A stretch of 64,000 nucleotides of DNA from contig NC_087081.1 in the NCBI RefSeq assembly GCF_026151205.1, positions 15,860,837-15,924,836 on the forward strand. Reading direction: 5' to 3'. Positions 20,766-31,302 of the stretch are shown in pieces. Made by a program: the position numbers and the translations under genes. Under the pieces are notes generated by a model. It worked only from the letters and a program-made list of their open reading frames with translations, ran no database searches and was not told the DNA's origin. The stretch's first letter is position 1, and each line of letters begins with the position of its first letter. The DNA comes from Bolinopsis microptera. Taxonomy: Eukaryota; Ctenophora; Tentaculata; Lobata; Bolinopsidae.

Positions 20766-22415
20766 GAATACATGTTGATGTTGTTCGATGCTTTGGTAGA
20801 ATCATCGTGACTTTATATATGGCCCAAGAATATGAACTTGTTATCCAAATCGGAGATATACCTTCATACGATACGTGTGATAGGAATGAGGATCATATGC
20901 TGCTTAAGAGTTACCCGGTGGATCACACACTGCATACGTGGCTTGAACTGACCCGAAGGAATTGTGATCAGTGGATCACTTCGAAACACGTGATGTGAAC
21001 CGACGAATCGTATTCGCAAGATCAATTCGAAATAAGTGACGTGAACCGACCCGACGAATCACTTAATGGTCCATAAGAAGGATAGGATGTGACCTGAGCT
21101 TGGAAATAAGTCAGGATATTTTGTCGCAGTAGAGTACCTACGCTACCTGGATGGTAGTGCGACTCGTACCCTAGTGCGACAAAGGGTGTTTTTGTCGGAC
21201 TTCGCACTAGAGTACGTGTCGCATTACAGTACGTGTCGCACTACAGTAAGATTACCCTTTCTCTAAGTAGATCTTGAAGTGAAAATCGTTTCCGATTTTA
21301 CTTTTAGCGTTGATGTCGCTGAAAATTTCCGTGGTTTTTAGATTTGCCATGAAAAGCAAAAGTTCTTACTTCTTTCTGATCAAGGTATTCCATTAGCGTT
21401 GCATCACCATTAGCCTTAGGTAAAGGTATAAAATTCGATAACTGTTTTATCGTCTTATCGGTATCCGCATGATTTTCTGATCTAATTCTACCGGCCGAAT
21501 GGCAAAGCGATAAACATTATTTTTCATAACACATCCGCGTTTTCCAACCAGTTTAAGTTAAACAAGGTTAACGGTGACCAGTCCTGTGGACAATGACATG
21601 GAGCCTATTACCTATGACTATAAATTTATAATAATGCAATTCACAGAATTGCATTTTGACGTACTTTTGGGAGTACCAAAAGCGCGCAAACTAAATATAT
21701 TTGACGCGCGAATCTGTTTTTGAAAGAAACTGATCAAAGTGAAAGAGAATCTAATTTGTAATAACATCGCGCGGGGAATAATATTGGTCACGTACGTGTA
21801 ATAATAAAACCATACTATAAGTATACGAATACCTAACGATTCCCTTAAAAATAAGGATAATCTATAAATCACTTTGACGTGGGACTGGGAAGCTATTCTC
21901 GCACATAACTTACGAATCCAAAATTACTAGGTCTAGAGAAGGTTCCAAAATCAAACCAGCAATGATAAGTTTATCTTATTGAACTTTAATTAACTTTAAT
22001 TTTGAATCGACACCAATTCAAATTGAACGCTCGAGAGTCTGAGAAGAGGCCCCAGCTAGGGCATAGCGTACATATATTAATATCCGTTTAACCTTAAAGT
22101 TAAATAGTCTGCCCATTTACGTTCAAGTCAACGCCCGTACGTAAACGTTTGAATGCCTCCGGGCTCCGAGCGTTCATTTTAATGTCCGTTTTTAACTTTA
22201 AATGGATACAATGAGATAAAACTATGTTGTCGGAATTAGACAGTAAATAAACAATAATGAATAAAAATAAGTCACTAGTATAGCAATAAGCAAATAACAA
22301 TAAAATTATTGCTCCTTAATTCGTGAATTTTTCATAAGACGCAAACTTGTGTTAACATAAATATAATAACATAAATATAATAACATAAATAATAATATTA
22401 ATAAGGTCTCGCTGC

Positions 22416-22643
22416 TTGTTAACTGTGAGGCGGTTTCTTTTTTTGTTTATTACCCAGTCGTACAAGCTCCAATTCGTCTCACAGGGTGAGGCTGATGTCG
22501 ATTGCGACAGCGCTTTCATTGGAAAACTCTGTAGTTCGGGTACCTCTCAACCGAAGTTGCTCCACCAAGAGACTGGACCGTCAGAATCTTGGCTAAAACT
22601 TGAGGCAGCGTCAGTAGAGAATAAGCCTCTTTTCTCTCGGTAG
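22416..22643 (+). CDS. Conserved small ORF 2 in palindrome 3, right copy
   Basis: A 75-residue frame, partner of 16,777-16,977. Its first residues are hydrophobic (RRFLFLFITQSYKLQF). No domain was recognised. The coding status is uncertain. Confidence 0.2.
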   Translation: MLTVRRFLFLFITQSYKLQFVSQGEADVDCDSAFIGKLCSSGTSQPKLLHQETGPSESWLKLEAASVENKPLFSR

Positions 22644-23235
22644 AACGTGTACTGCGAAATTAAAGTATCTTCTTCTTTGTTGCGCCGTCACACCACGTGT
22701 CCATGACATCTAGAAACTCCTTCCAGACATCCTGATTCGTGTGTTTATCATATCCCTGATATATAAGCCGGGTGAACACAAAACCCTACTGAATGTAGGG
22801 GAGAATGGAGCTCGTTCCACCTTTTGTTGGCAAGACTAATCATATCGCTTTTATAGTTTCAATTGCGAAAAGCAAAATTTGCTAACTTTAAGGTGAACAG
22901 ATAATACTTGTAATAAATTACACCGATGAAACCAACAGGAATCTTAAGACTTATGTCTGAAAATCTAAGCAAGACTATTATCGGCTCGAGAATTGGGCAT
23001 AAATAGTCGACTTCTATCCAGAAACCTAGGAGAATCAGGGGACATCCTGTTGTCAATTTATGGGAGGTCGACTTTACTGCTTTGATCACAGACGTCCGAT
23101 ACAGCAGCGGAAGCGCAAGATCTGCTGATGAGCAATTCCGTCGGTCTGTACCTAATCAATGACGGCTAAACTAGGTAAATTTGCGCATGAACCTTTCAAT
23201 ATTATAGATTATACCTACTTTTCCGAGCCACCGAA

Positions 23236-23463
23236 TTGAGCCTGTATTGTTCTATGGCTGAGACCCATTGGATATCAGTTAGTTGCTGTTTGATAACTAT
23301 AAGCGTATCAATGGTTGTTACAGTAAGCCCTCAACAGTTGAATACCATCCCCAAGCCAACAGTGATGATTAGTCGAAGCATAATGAAACTAGCCAAGTAT
23401 TTAGCGAGACACAATGATGAACTGGCCGATCAAGCACTTTTTGGGATTCCCAGCATAAAATAA
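23236..23463 (+). CDS. Conserved small ORF in palindrome 3, right copy
   Basis: A 75-residue frame, partner of 14,246-14,479, ending ALFGIPSIK. It has the same hydrophobic stretch and polar tail. It may be a chance frame. Confidence 0.2.
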   Translation: MSLYCSMAETHWISVSCCLITISVSMVVTVSPQQLNTIPKPTVMISRSIMKLAKYLARHNDELADQALFGIPSIK

Positions 23464-23725
23464 CAACACCTGTTTCCAAACAGTTAAAGTTAAAGATTAT
23501 AAACTTACCGTTGCCTAATTCTGAGAACATGGAACGCACACGTGCCAATATGATTTTACGCGCGAATTACCCAGAATTAACTGAAACTGAATGCTGAAAG
23601 AGAATCTTATCGCGTCGCGCGGGGAATAATTTTGGTCACGTACATCATTTTGTGTTCCCTTTTAAAAACAATTACCAGTGCAGAGAGTGGTTTCAGAAAC
23701 GCAAATTCAACGAAGATGAATTAAC

Positions 23726-23860
23726 CTGGGTACCGCGGTACCTCGCTCAGGCTTTTGTATTTATTCAGTTAAACACATTGATTTAACATTGAACATATTA
23801 TGGCGATTAAAAATATGCCTATAGCAGATAGGGCGGAATGGCAGGTTCAGCAACGCCCAG
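23726..23860 (-). mobile_element. CTGGG-family hairpin, long variant, right arm copy
   Basis: The inverted counterpart of 13,834-13,974, with both ends kept (CCTGGG...CGCCCAG). Confidence 0.5.
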
Positions 23861-24122
23861 GAATTACAAGCAGCAAATTCTGCTACTGCTAGTGCTATCA
23901 GTATCACGGAGAATCGAAGCAAATATTATAGTGGTACCGTGGCATGTCCATTCTGGGTCAGCGTTGTATATACTTATATATGTTGCATGGATAAGTCCCT
24001 GCTTGCTGTTGGCGTTGCTGCGGCGAGGCTGGCTGGAATAATTTTCGGAGAACTCTTTGGCTTCGTACTCTCTTCACTTCTTTCTCCGCACAAAACTGTT
24101 CAATCCGTGGGAGGCCCTGTTA

Positions 24123-24624
24123 TTCAAATAAAGTTCTGAACCCTCAATCAAGCGTTTAGTTCTATAACTTTGGTAATGGAAATTGTAGTTTTGTAGCTTT
24201 TCTCATAACTATCGTCCTATCGAACTGATGATCAATAAACATCACGCGGTTTGCTACAATCAAGTTAGTATAAGGAGTCGTTTACATATCAGCAGAGGGG
24301 TCTTCCAAATTGCAAATGATTACGATTGACCATATAATATTGTAATTTTGGCACAATAGCACAATACTAATAGCGATACCCGGATTTAACATTTAAACAA
24401 TTTGTAATCGTATTGCCATGCAGTGTTTGTGTAACTGTAGTACTAGTTGGTAATCGTTTTTCTTGTCAAAAAGTTAATATTTGTTTCCTTCGATAGTAAA
24501 TTATTTTGTCCCAAATTCATATATTTTCTAATAATACAAAATCGTTTTTAGACCAATTATACAATGTCAATAAGTCATGTGGCATGTAAGGCGCCAAAGA
24601 CAAATTGCTAAAAGGCTCGGCGCA
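24123..24624. other. Unassigned, one short inverted match
   Basis: About 55 bp at 24,222-24,275 (GATGATCAATAAACATCACG and onward) match 19,210-19,270 in inverse orientation. Otherwise nothing was recognised. Confidence 0.45.
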
Positions 24625-24890
24625 ACTGCAGAAAACTGCCACTAACTGCCACAAACTGCCACTAACTGCTACAAACTGCCACTAACTGCTACAAACTGCC
24701 ACTAACTGCTGCAAACTGCGCGCGCAGTGCGTGGGCGCGATTGTAGCAGTTAGTAGCAGTTAGTGGCAGTTAGTGGCAGTTTGTAGCAGTTAGTGGCAGT
24801 TTGTAACAGTTAGTGGCAGTTTGTGGCAGTTAGTGGCAGTTTGTGGCAGTTAGTGGCAGTTTGTAGCAGTTAGTGACAGTTTCTTTGCAC
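24625..24890. repeat. Hairpin whose arms are 10-bp tandem repeats, copy 2
   Basis: A CTGCCACTAA/CTGCTACAAA array (24,625-24,718) is followed by a GC loop (GCGCGCAGTGCGTGGGCGCG), then the complementary GCAGTTAGTG/GCAGTTTGTA array (24,742-24,888). It is inverted relative to the copy at 12,304-12,518. The flank TTCTTTGCAC with CTCCTCCTGTGA is also shared, inverted. Confidence 0.85.
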
Positions 24891-25262
24891 TTTGCTCCTC
24901 CTGTGAACTAGAACTCTGCATGTTTATTATTATTTGACACACACTGCAACCCCATCGCGATCGGCCGGATCGAGTGCACGCTTCGCGTGCACGAGAGAGG
25001 TATACAACGTGTAGCAAACTATTATATATATAAAATGAAATATCCAGCACTATTATATACAAATTCGCTCAGCTTCGGCCTGATTTTACTCGCTTCTAAC
25101 TTTATTTATTTTGTAGGTTTCTGTTTATTATATTACATACCGAACTAACTCATTGAGTCTGTACTCATAACTACTTTTTCCGGAAGAAAGCGGCGCGCGC
25201 TACTTCGAAGAAATTTGTGTAGGTTTATAACCTAACAAGACGCACTCCGAGTTGAACTCGTT

Positions 25263-25885
25263 GTTAACGGTAGGTAGTGCGCCATCGACAGTGAGCCGCG
25301 CGTGCCGACTGTATGATGGTTTTTTAGCGCTAATTTCGGCCAGCACAATTTTCTTCAAACAAATAGATATTAAGTATCCTTCCGATCCCGAGCTCCGATT
25401 GCAACAAAAATTGGTAAGCTTACTCATAGACTTGATCAAGTTTATGAATTGATCGAGTAAGCTTACCAATTTTTAGACAAGGAAAGCATATCCAACCACC
25501 AGGCATTATGTTACATGCTTTACAGCTAAAAGCAACGTATTTTGCCCCATTTTGATCACTATATCAACTCGATCCGATATCCATCAAATTTTTCGGACAG
25601 TTGTGAAAGCCCTATTGGAAGGTTGTCGCAAATTTTCAGAATGATCTCATTCAAGGAACCGATGATATATCCGAATAATACAACAAAAATCAACGAATTT
25701 GGTCAAATTACGCGACTTTTACAGCTACTTTTGCTCCAAAAGCCGCGAACCATAAAAAACTCACCAATAGCTTTCTAAAAAGGTATGACAAATTTAGAAT
25801 TGTGAAAATTCTCACAATCTCTAGAAAACAGTGGTACAAACATTTTTAAATGGTAAAATCCGAGCAAGTTTATTTTTATCGTGCA
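25263..25885 (+). repeat. Direct repeat unit, copy 2
   Basis: It is collinear with 10,796-11,660 but lacks the 249-bp MITE. A short palindrome (AAGCTTACTCATAGACTTGA ... near 25,420-25,470) is unique to this copy. Confidence 0.75.
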
Positions 25886-25892
25886 CCCCCTA

Positions 25893-26197
25893 TTAACAGG
25901 TGATACTCGTAAAATATTTGTTCCATATATGGTCCAGGACCGTCGACAAGTCCAACTCGGCGCGCGTTTTGGTAGGTCTAGGTTGTAATCTTACAAACTC
26001 GTCGACGATGGTAATATTCAAAAGCACATTATTAGGTGAAAACAATAAAAAACAATGCCACAATTTAATTCCACACACATAAAAGTACTGTAGGTTTATA
26101 ACCTATTATTTATGATTTAGGACGCGGACGCGCGCCGAGTCTAGTTGGACTAGTTTACGGTATTTGGAACAAATATTTTTCGAGTATCACCCGTTAA
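25893..26197. mobile_element. TTAA-flanked family B element, complete copy
   Basis: TTAACAGGTGATACTCGTAA at the left is mirrored by CGAGTATCACCCGTTAA at the right, with arms of about 105 bp (GTTCCATA, GAGTTGGACT/AGTCCAACTC, TAGGTTTATAACCTA). TTAA flanks recur in the other copies (10,706 and 28,394), which is the target used by piggyBac-type elements. That assignment is inference, as no transposase is present. Confidence 0.6.
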
Positions 26198-26284
26198 TAA
26201 AAGTAAAGCTTACTTATTCACAATCCCACAGCATACTCATAAAACAAAAACGCAATATGATTAAGCATGTACACAAACAATTTT

Positions 26285-26355
26285 ACTGAACCGCGCTCAG
26301 CCTGTCATTCCACCGAATCTCTATGTTTATGAATATGATAGCCTGAGGTCCCCAG
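26285..26355. mobile_element. CTGGG-family short hairpin element, copy
   Basis: CTGAACCGCGCTCAGCC at the left, GCCTGAGGTCCCCAGG at the right, and the core GTCATTCCACCGAATCTCTA. It is 71 bp. Confidence 0.6.
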
Positions 26356-26715
26356 GTAAAGACAATGCAATTATAATTTAATCGCACCCGGCTCGCTAAA
26401 GTTGCTTTTTTAAACAGCCGGTCGCGGTTTGAGCTTGACGGATGTTACTCGTCTAAATTTCTTCGAAGTAGCGCGCGCCACTTTTTTCTCGAAATGTTGG
26501 CAAGTGCTACGAAGTAGCGCGCGCCGGGCCAGATCATTAGCAATGGTCAAGGTTTGAGCTCGCGCGCGACATTCAGTACATTCAATGAATTGGGTGCACG
26601 TGACACAATTCAGCCAATCAGAGGACAGGAACCTGCAAACTCACTGCAAGTTCAAAGTTAAAGCTGCGTACTTTTATTCGGCCAAAAATAAAACTTTTCG
26701 CGATAAATCAAAATT
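26356..26715. other. Repeat fragments, no gene
   Basis: It includes CTTCGAAGTAGCGCGCGC twice (near 26,462 and 26,508), inverted relative to 10,553-10,590 and 25,190-25,215. It is a fragment of another dispersed repeat. Confidence 0.45.
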
Positions 26716-26816
26716 TTGTCATACGTTGTATGACCCGCCGCGCACGAGTGCGCGGCTCCCCTTGTATCGTCGAAACTCTACAGTGAAGCAACAGTGGGGG
26801 TCACCACGTGATACAA
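26716..26816. mobile_element. Family A MITE, copy 3
   Basis: 101 bp from TTGTCATACGTTGTATGAC to CCACGTGATACAA. The central CGCGCACGAGTGCGCG palindrome lost one base relative to other copies. No matching 8-bp flanks are found here. Confidence 0.7.
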
Positions 26817-26894
26817 AAGCATAATTGTCGAGTGCGCGGCGCGGCACAGTAACGCATCCGGCGTCGCGCTACAAATACTAAATTAGTTATTTAG

Positions 26895-27774
26895 TACCTT
26901 ACTCGGGAATATTATAGCGGGTTAATTTATGACTGGGAAAATTAATAACCGGGAAAAATATGGCGGAATTTCCCAAAACCCGCCAAATTATCCCGGTCAT
27001 GTATTTACCGGTGGCCGACCTTTCAAGTTTTTTTTCAGAGGTCAACAAATTTTCAACCGAAATTTTTGTTTTTGTTACTTGGTTAAGAAGTTATTTCAAT
27101 TTACAGTTACTGATATTACACAGAAATAGAAAAAAAGACACGTCTAGTATTTAAAGGAAAATAAATCTATAGCAATTATAAGTCAAATCTTCATTAAAGC
27201 GTATTCTCATTCTCATTATCGCTAATGTCCCCTCCATTATCATTATTGATATCCCCCTGCTGCTGACCGTCAAATTCGAAGTTGTATTGTTGTCTTAACA
27301 AGACTTTCATTTTGTCCGCTAATGGGGCTACTGCTCTGAAGGTCAGCCGGAGCTTAATTTCCTGCCCACCGCTTGGTATTGGGGAACGTCTTGGCTTTGC
27401 ATCTTCAACTGCTCCAGTAATCAATCCACCGTGGACCATGAAATAGTGGCACAGTTTACTCACTTCATGGGCAAGAAAAGTGAGAATCACGGTCCACCCT
27501 GAAATCTGATTTCTATAACCAAATTGTGATTTTTATAACGAAATTATGGTAGCAACCGCCAATAAAGTTACAGCCCTCCATCCACTGCTTCAAAAGTCTT
27601 CTCTAGCACATATGAGACTTCAGGTAAAATATGATGATCACCACCCCCTTGGAACCCCATAATTTGAGTCGGCGGGTTTTTTTATGACTGGTAAAATTTT
27701 TGACCGGGAAAAATATGGCGGAATCTTCCAAAACCCACCACTTTATCCCGGTTATAATAATCCCGAGTAAGGTA
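26895..27774. mobile_element. TIR element TACCTTACTCGGGA, 880 bp, copy 1
   Basis: The terminal repeats are TACCTTACTCGGGAATATTA and the complement of TAATAATCCCGAGTAAGGTA. The subterminal repeats CCGGGAAAAATATGGCGGAA are kept at both ends. The flanks GTTATTTAG (26,886-26,894) and GTTATTTTT (27,775-27,783) suggest a 9-bp target duplication, with 7 of 9 matching. It carries a short coding-like segment on the minus strand. Confidence 0.7.
27194..27498 (-). CDS. C-terminal exon-like fragment with acidic tail, inside TIR element
   Basis: About 100 residues on the minus strand, preceded by a splice-acceptor-like GATTTCAG at 27,499-27,506. The protein begins WTVILTFLAHEVSKLCHYFM, has a middle KPRRSPIPSGGQEIKLRLTF, and ends in an acidic tail (GDINNDNGGDISDNENENTL) before a TAA. 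The composition resembles the last exon of a real protein more than a random frame. No family was recognised. It lies wholly within the 880-bp TIR element, so it is probably either a remnant of the element's own protein or a captured host exon. No upstream exon is visible. Confidence 0.35.
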
Positions 27775-28187
27775 GTTATTTTTAGCAATCAAAAAGTAAA
27801 ATTAAAAATTTCGATCATGCTTTTCCCAAATACAACTTATGTTATTAATCCAATTATTTTTATACGTAAGTTTTATTAGTTAGCATTATTTACAGTTTAT
27901 ATTTCTCCAATTACCATTATGGCGCAGTTTATTCACATAGCCATGTGTATACGCGTACTGCGTGACGCGCGCTACTGCAAGCGAGAGGGCTCTGGTTAGA
28001 GCAACGCAGTTTATATCTTCGCCAAAAGCACACTCCCCAAATTGCGCGCATTGCTGTAACTTCTTTCAAACTTCATGAATCGAGATGATTTATTTTGCAA
28101 TGTATTCAGAGTTAATATATACACCTATACAAATCACTTGGAATACTTTTGAAAGAGAAAAACAAGCTCAAAAACGCTACTGACGTT

Positions 28188-28397
28188 GTAGGTTTATAAC
28201 CTACCAGGACGCGCTTGTCATACGTTGTATGACATGACCCGCCGCGCACGAAGTGCGCGGCTCCCCCTGTAGCGTCGAAGACGCTACACTATAGTGAAAC
28301 GACCGTGGGGGTCACCACGTGATACAAGGACGCGCGAGTCGGACGGTTCAATATATGGAACAAATATTTTACGAGTATCACCCGTTAACTACTGACG
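28188..28397 (-). mobile_element. Family B half-element, interrupted by family A
   Basis: GTAGGTTTATAACCTACC at the left and ACGAGTATCACCCGTTAA at the right match family B. The match is broken exactly by the family A element at 28,215-28,327. B was therefore present before A. Confidence 0.65.
28215..28327. mobile_element. Family A MITE, copy 4, with 8-bp target duplication
   Basis: It runs from TTGTCATACGTTGTATGACA to CCACGTGATACAA and is flanked by GGACGCGC on both sides (28,207-28,214 and 28,328-28,335). With copy 1 this gives two independent 8-bp duplications at the same element ends. Confidence 0.8.
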
Positions 28398-30500
28398 TAT
28401 TTCTCCATAACAAGCACAATAGCGTGATAAGCTTTTGTCGAGGTGCCTCAAAAGTGATTTTAAACGATTTCCCGTTCAATTTTGTAATTATGTTTAAAAA
28501 ACTTTATTTGGTTGTTAGTATTTTTACTATGGCAAGTGGTTGAATTTAGGGGAATTTAATGAGACAAGGTCAGTTTATCTATTGTCTTAGAAAAATTTCT
28601 ACTTTGCAGTAGGCAATGCTGAGTGGCAGGAATGAGGGACCAAAACGTTTGGGGCTAACAATGGCCCATTACTAGTTTTAACATCGAAAAATCTTTTAAA
28701 CTGTCTTTGTCATAAAAAATATTCACGTTGTCTTTAGAATCTTAAAGTTCGATCTTGATATGTTATTTTGTTATAATATTAAGGAGAGCTGCTCCAATAC
28801 TAGTTCTAATTATTTACCTTTCATTTCATTTAGAGGTTGCAACGCTGGTTTTAGGTTTGACAACTAGCTCAACTGTTTATTATTCATCATTTGTTCAAAA
28901 TTTTGTTTCTTGTAAACAATAGACAATAGTTACACTCTCACAGAAAAGTTTGATTTTTTATACTGGTTGTTACATGGTATGCATTAACCTTCTTGAGCAT
29001 CTTTTATTATTTGTCTATTTTAGTTTGTAGCTCATTGTTGTCACTCGTTTCATATAAATCATTATCATTGTGGTTCATGGAACATTCGTTTGTTGTGAGG
29101 ATGCCTTATCCATGGAGTGCCTGTTGCTTCTTCACTTATTTACCTTCAACCGAAATTTCTCTTCGGTAGCTTGGTGGTAGGGCCCCTACGTGATACGCTG
29201 TATAATGTACCTCGTGAACAGTAGCAAGAATTCCAACTTGCTTTCTTTTGTTTTAAGATACCTTAGCTTTCCCTTGAGAAATACTAACTGAAGAACAATT
29301 AATGTCCTTTTTTTCTTGAAGTAGAGACATAATTCAGCTGGGCATATCCTTGCAAAAATGGCATGTCTTCCACAGACTTTAAAATTATGGTCGATACAAT
29401 ACATAGAGAAATTTTGATAAGTTATGGTTACAAGTGCAAAGAAACAGTCAGCGTTTATCTTTGCTGATGGGTTATAAATCAAGAGGCTTGCATATATTGA
29501 ACATATTGACACGGTTGCAGAGTTGAGTCTGTACGGCACATTCCAATGTTAAAATTTGACTTGTCTTGTAGTTTCAAGAATGATTGGGGAAAGTTTGTCA
29601 AATATACACTGTTGACCCACCATAATTTCTAGCGTGTTGATTGAGTTCCCGAGAAAGGACAATTTTCCACTATTCCCAAGCATTGCTATTTGATACCAGT
29701 TGTCACTACAATATTATAGTAATTGTAATAATATTATAGTATTTTCATAGTCAGTATTTCTGTCAATTTATCCTATAGACTTAAAAATAAAATTGATGAG
29801 TAATGATTATTATATTCGTTTGTCATCTGGAGCCATCCAGCATCCAAGTTAATGTGCTTCTTCTTTAATGATTTAATAATAGTGTCATATTCACCCAATC
29901 ATGAGACCAGCATGAAAAAAAGAAAAAAAACCATTTCTGGCTCCGATATTCATGAACATCAAAGGACCTTGAAGAAAGCTATTTAGGACCCAAATTGTAT
30001 CTCTATGTTGAATTCAAATTTTTTTATTCCACGGGTAACTTTTTCCTAAGATGCCCCTTACAGTTTCAGATGGTTGTCTTGTCATTTTACCTTTTGTCAG
30101 TTGTGAACTTAGGACAGACAGTAGAACACCTTCTTTCTCAAAGTTAGATTATAGCAAATTATTGTCAAAAAGCCTGCACAACCATGCAAGTTTGAGAGGG
30201 TTACTGATTGTCAGGGTTGCAGTCAAAATTTCCATATTTTCTCTTTTTTTAATATATTTAACACCGGAATTGGGAAACAGCTGGCTCATTATTTCAAGAT
30301 TGTTTTGGCAGTTCTCCTTTTTGTAAATTGCATTTACTATCTCATTTACTATAAATTTTACTATCATTTATACGTTGATACAATTACAGTTTTTGTTTCA
30401 TCACATTTTAGATCGTGTCATATTGTTTTAAACTAATTACAACACTACAAATCTATTACATTTATTGAGGACGTTACAGAAGGAATGTATTTAATGTAGT
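28398..30500. other. AT-rich DNA with unassigned open frames
   Basis: A 117-residue minus-strand frame (29,186-29,539; contains CIDHNFKVCGRHAIFARICP) and a 72-residue one (30,149-30,367; contains NPLKLAWLCRLFDNN) are the longest. They could be worn transposon coding sequence, but no domain was recognised and chance is possible. Confidence 0.3.
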
Positions 30501-31302
30501 TACCTTACTCGGGATTATTATGACCGGGATAAAGTGGCGGGTTTAGGGTAATTTCGCCATATTTTCCCCTAACCACATTTTCACCGGTCGTTAATAAACC
30601 CGCCGACTCAGCTTTTAGGGTTCCCAAGGGGTATGGGTGCTCATATTTTAATGGTTGTCTTATATTCACTAAAGAAGACTATTGGGACACTTGTTGTAGG
30701 TTTTTCGACTTCATTTGGCTAAAATTGCAAAAAATTCACCTTTTTGCCCAATTCTTGTCATATATCCTTATTGTCAAAGTTGATTTAAATAGGCCAATTT
30801 TTAATTTCTTAGGTATTGACTATCTCTACATAATGAAATAGGACTCAAAGTAAAAGTAACAGTTAAATTAAAACTCGAATTAATTAAAACGGTCAATAAC
30901 ATGAATCAGTTTCATCAGTCATTTATTCATAATTCTAAACAATGTGAACGATGCATTCTTTCGAAGATTTTCTACAAATTGAGTCATAATGGTTATTTGA
31001 TACACGTAAACATGTAATGCTAATTCAAAACAACGAATTTGCTAGAGTCTACTTTCAACAATTATTGATAATTCGACTTGTTTCACAAGTTTTAGCAATG
31101 CGAAAATTTCTGAACCTGCTTATCTCTAATAAGGAAATTTACATCTGAGACAAAATTTTTGAATCTAAAATTGAAAGGTTGGACACCGGTAAAATGGCGA
31201 CCGGGAAAATGTGGTGGGTTTTGAGCAATTTCGCCATATTTTTCCCGAACCATATTTTAACCGGTCGTTAATAAACCCGTCGTAATAATCCCGAGTAAGG
31301 TA
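30501..31302. mobile_element. TIR element TACCTTACTCGGGA, 802 bp, copy 2
   Basis: TACCTTACTCGGGATTATTA at the left and the complement TAATAATCCCGAGTAAGGTA at the right. Subterminal CATATTTTCCC and ACCGGTCGTTAATAAACCCG blocks occur at both ends. It shares TAGGGTTCCCAAGGGG-type sequence with copy 1 (inverted, near 27,640). There is no coding segment. The possible 9-bp flanks match poorly. Confidence 0.7.

Larger units (their letters stand above)
19881..21248. mobile_element. Decayed FLYWCH/Mutator-like (MULE) transposon
   Basis: The ends are TACTGTAGTGCGACACGTAC at 19,881 and its complement GTACGTGTCGCACTACAGTA at 21,248. Both terminal regions consist of diverged repeats of GTAGTGCGACACGTACCCTA and CTAGTGCGACA in opposite orientation (19,881-20,083 and 21,120-21,248). 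Long TIRs with internal repeats are common in MULEs. The interior carries a broken FLYWCH-MULE transposase on the minus strand. The element abuts the inner end of the right arm of palindrome 3. No matching 8-10 bp flanks were found. Confidence 0.75.
21251..24122. repeat. Right arm of large palindrome 3
   Basis: 2.87 kb, the inverted counterpart of 13,564-18,153, without the 1.2 kb and 432-bp insertions of that arm. It therefore preserves the older state. Where the left arm has the GAACGCGTTCGC repeat (15,757-15,965), this arm has unrelated sequence (23,024-23,150). Confidence 0.88.
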
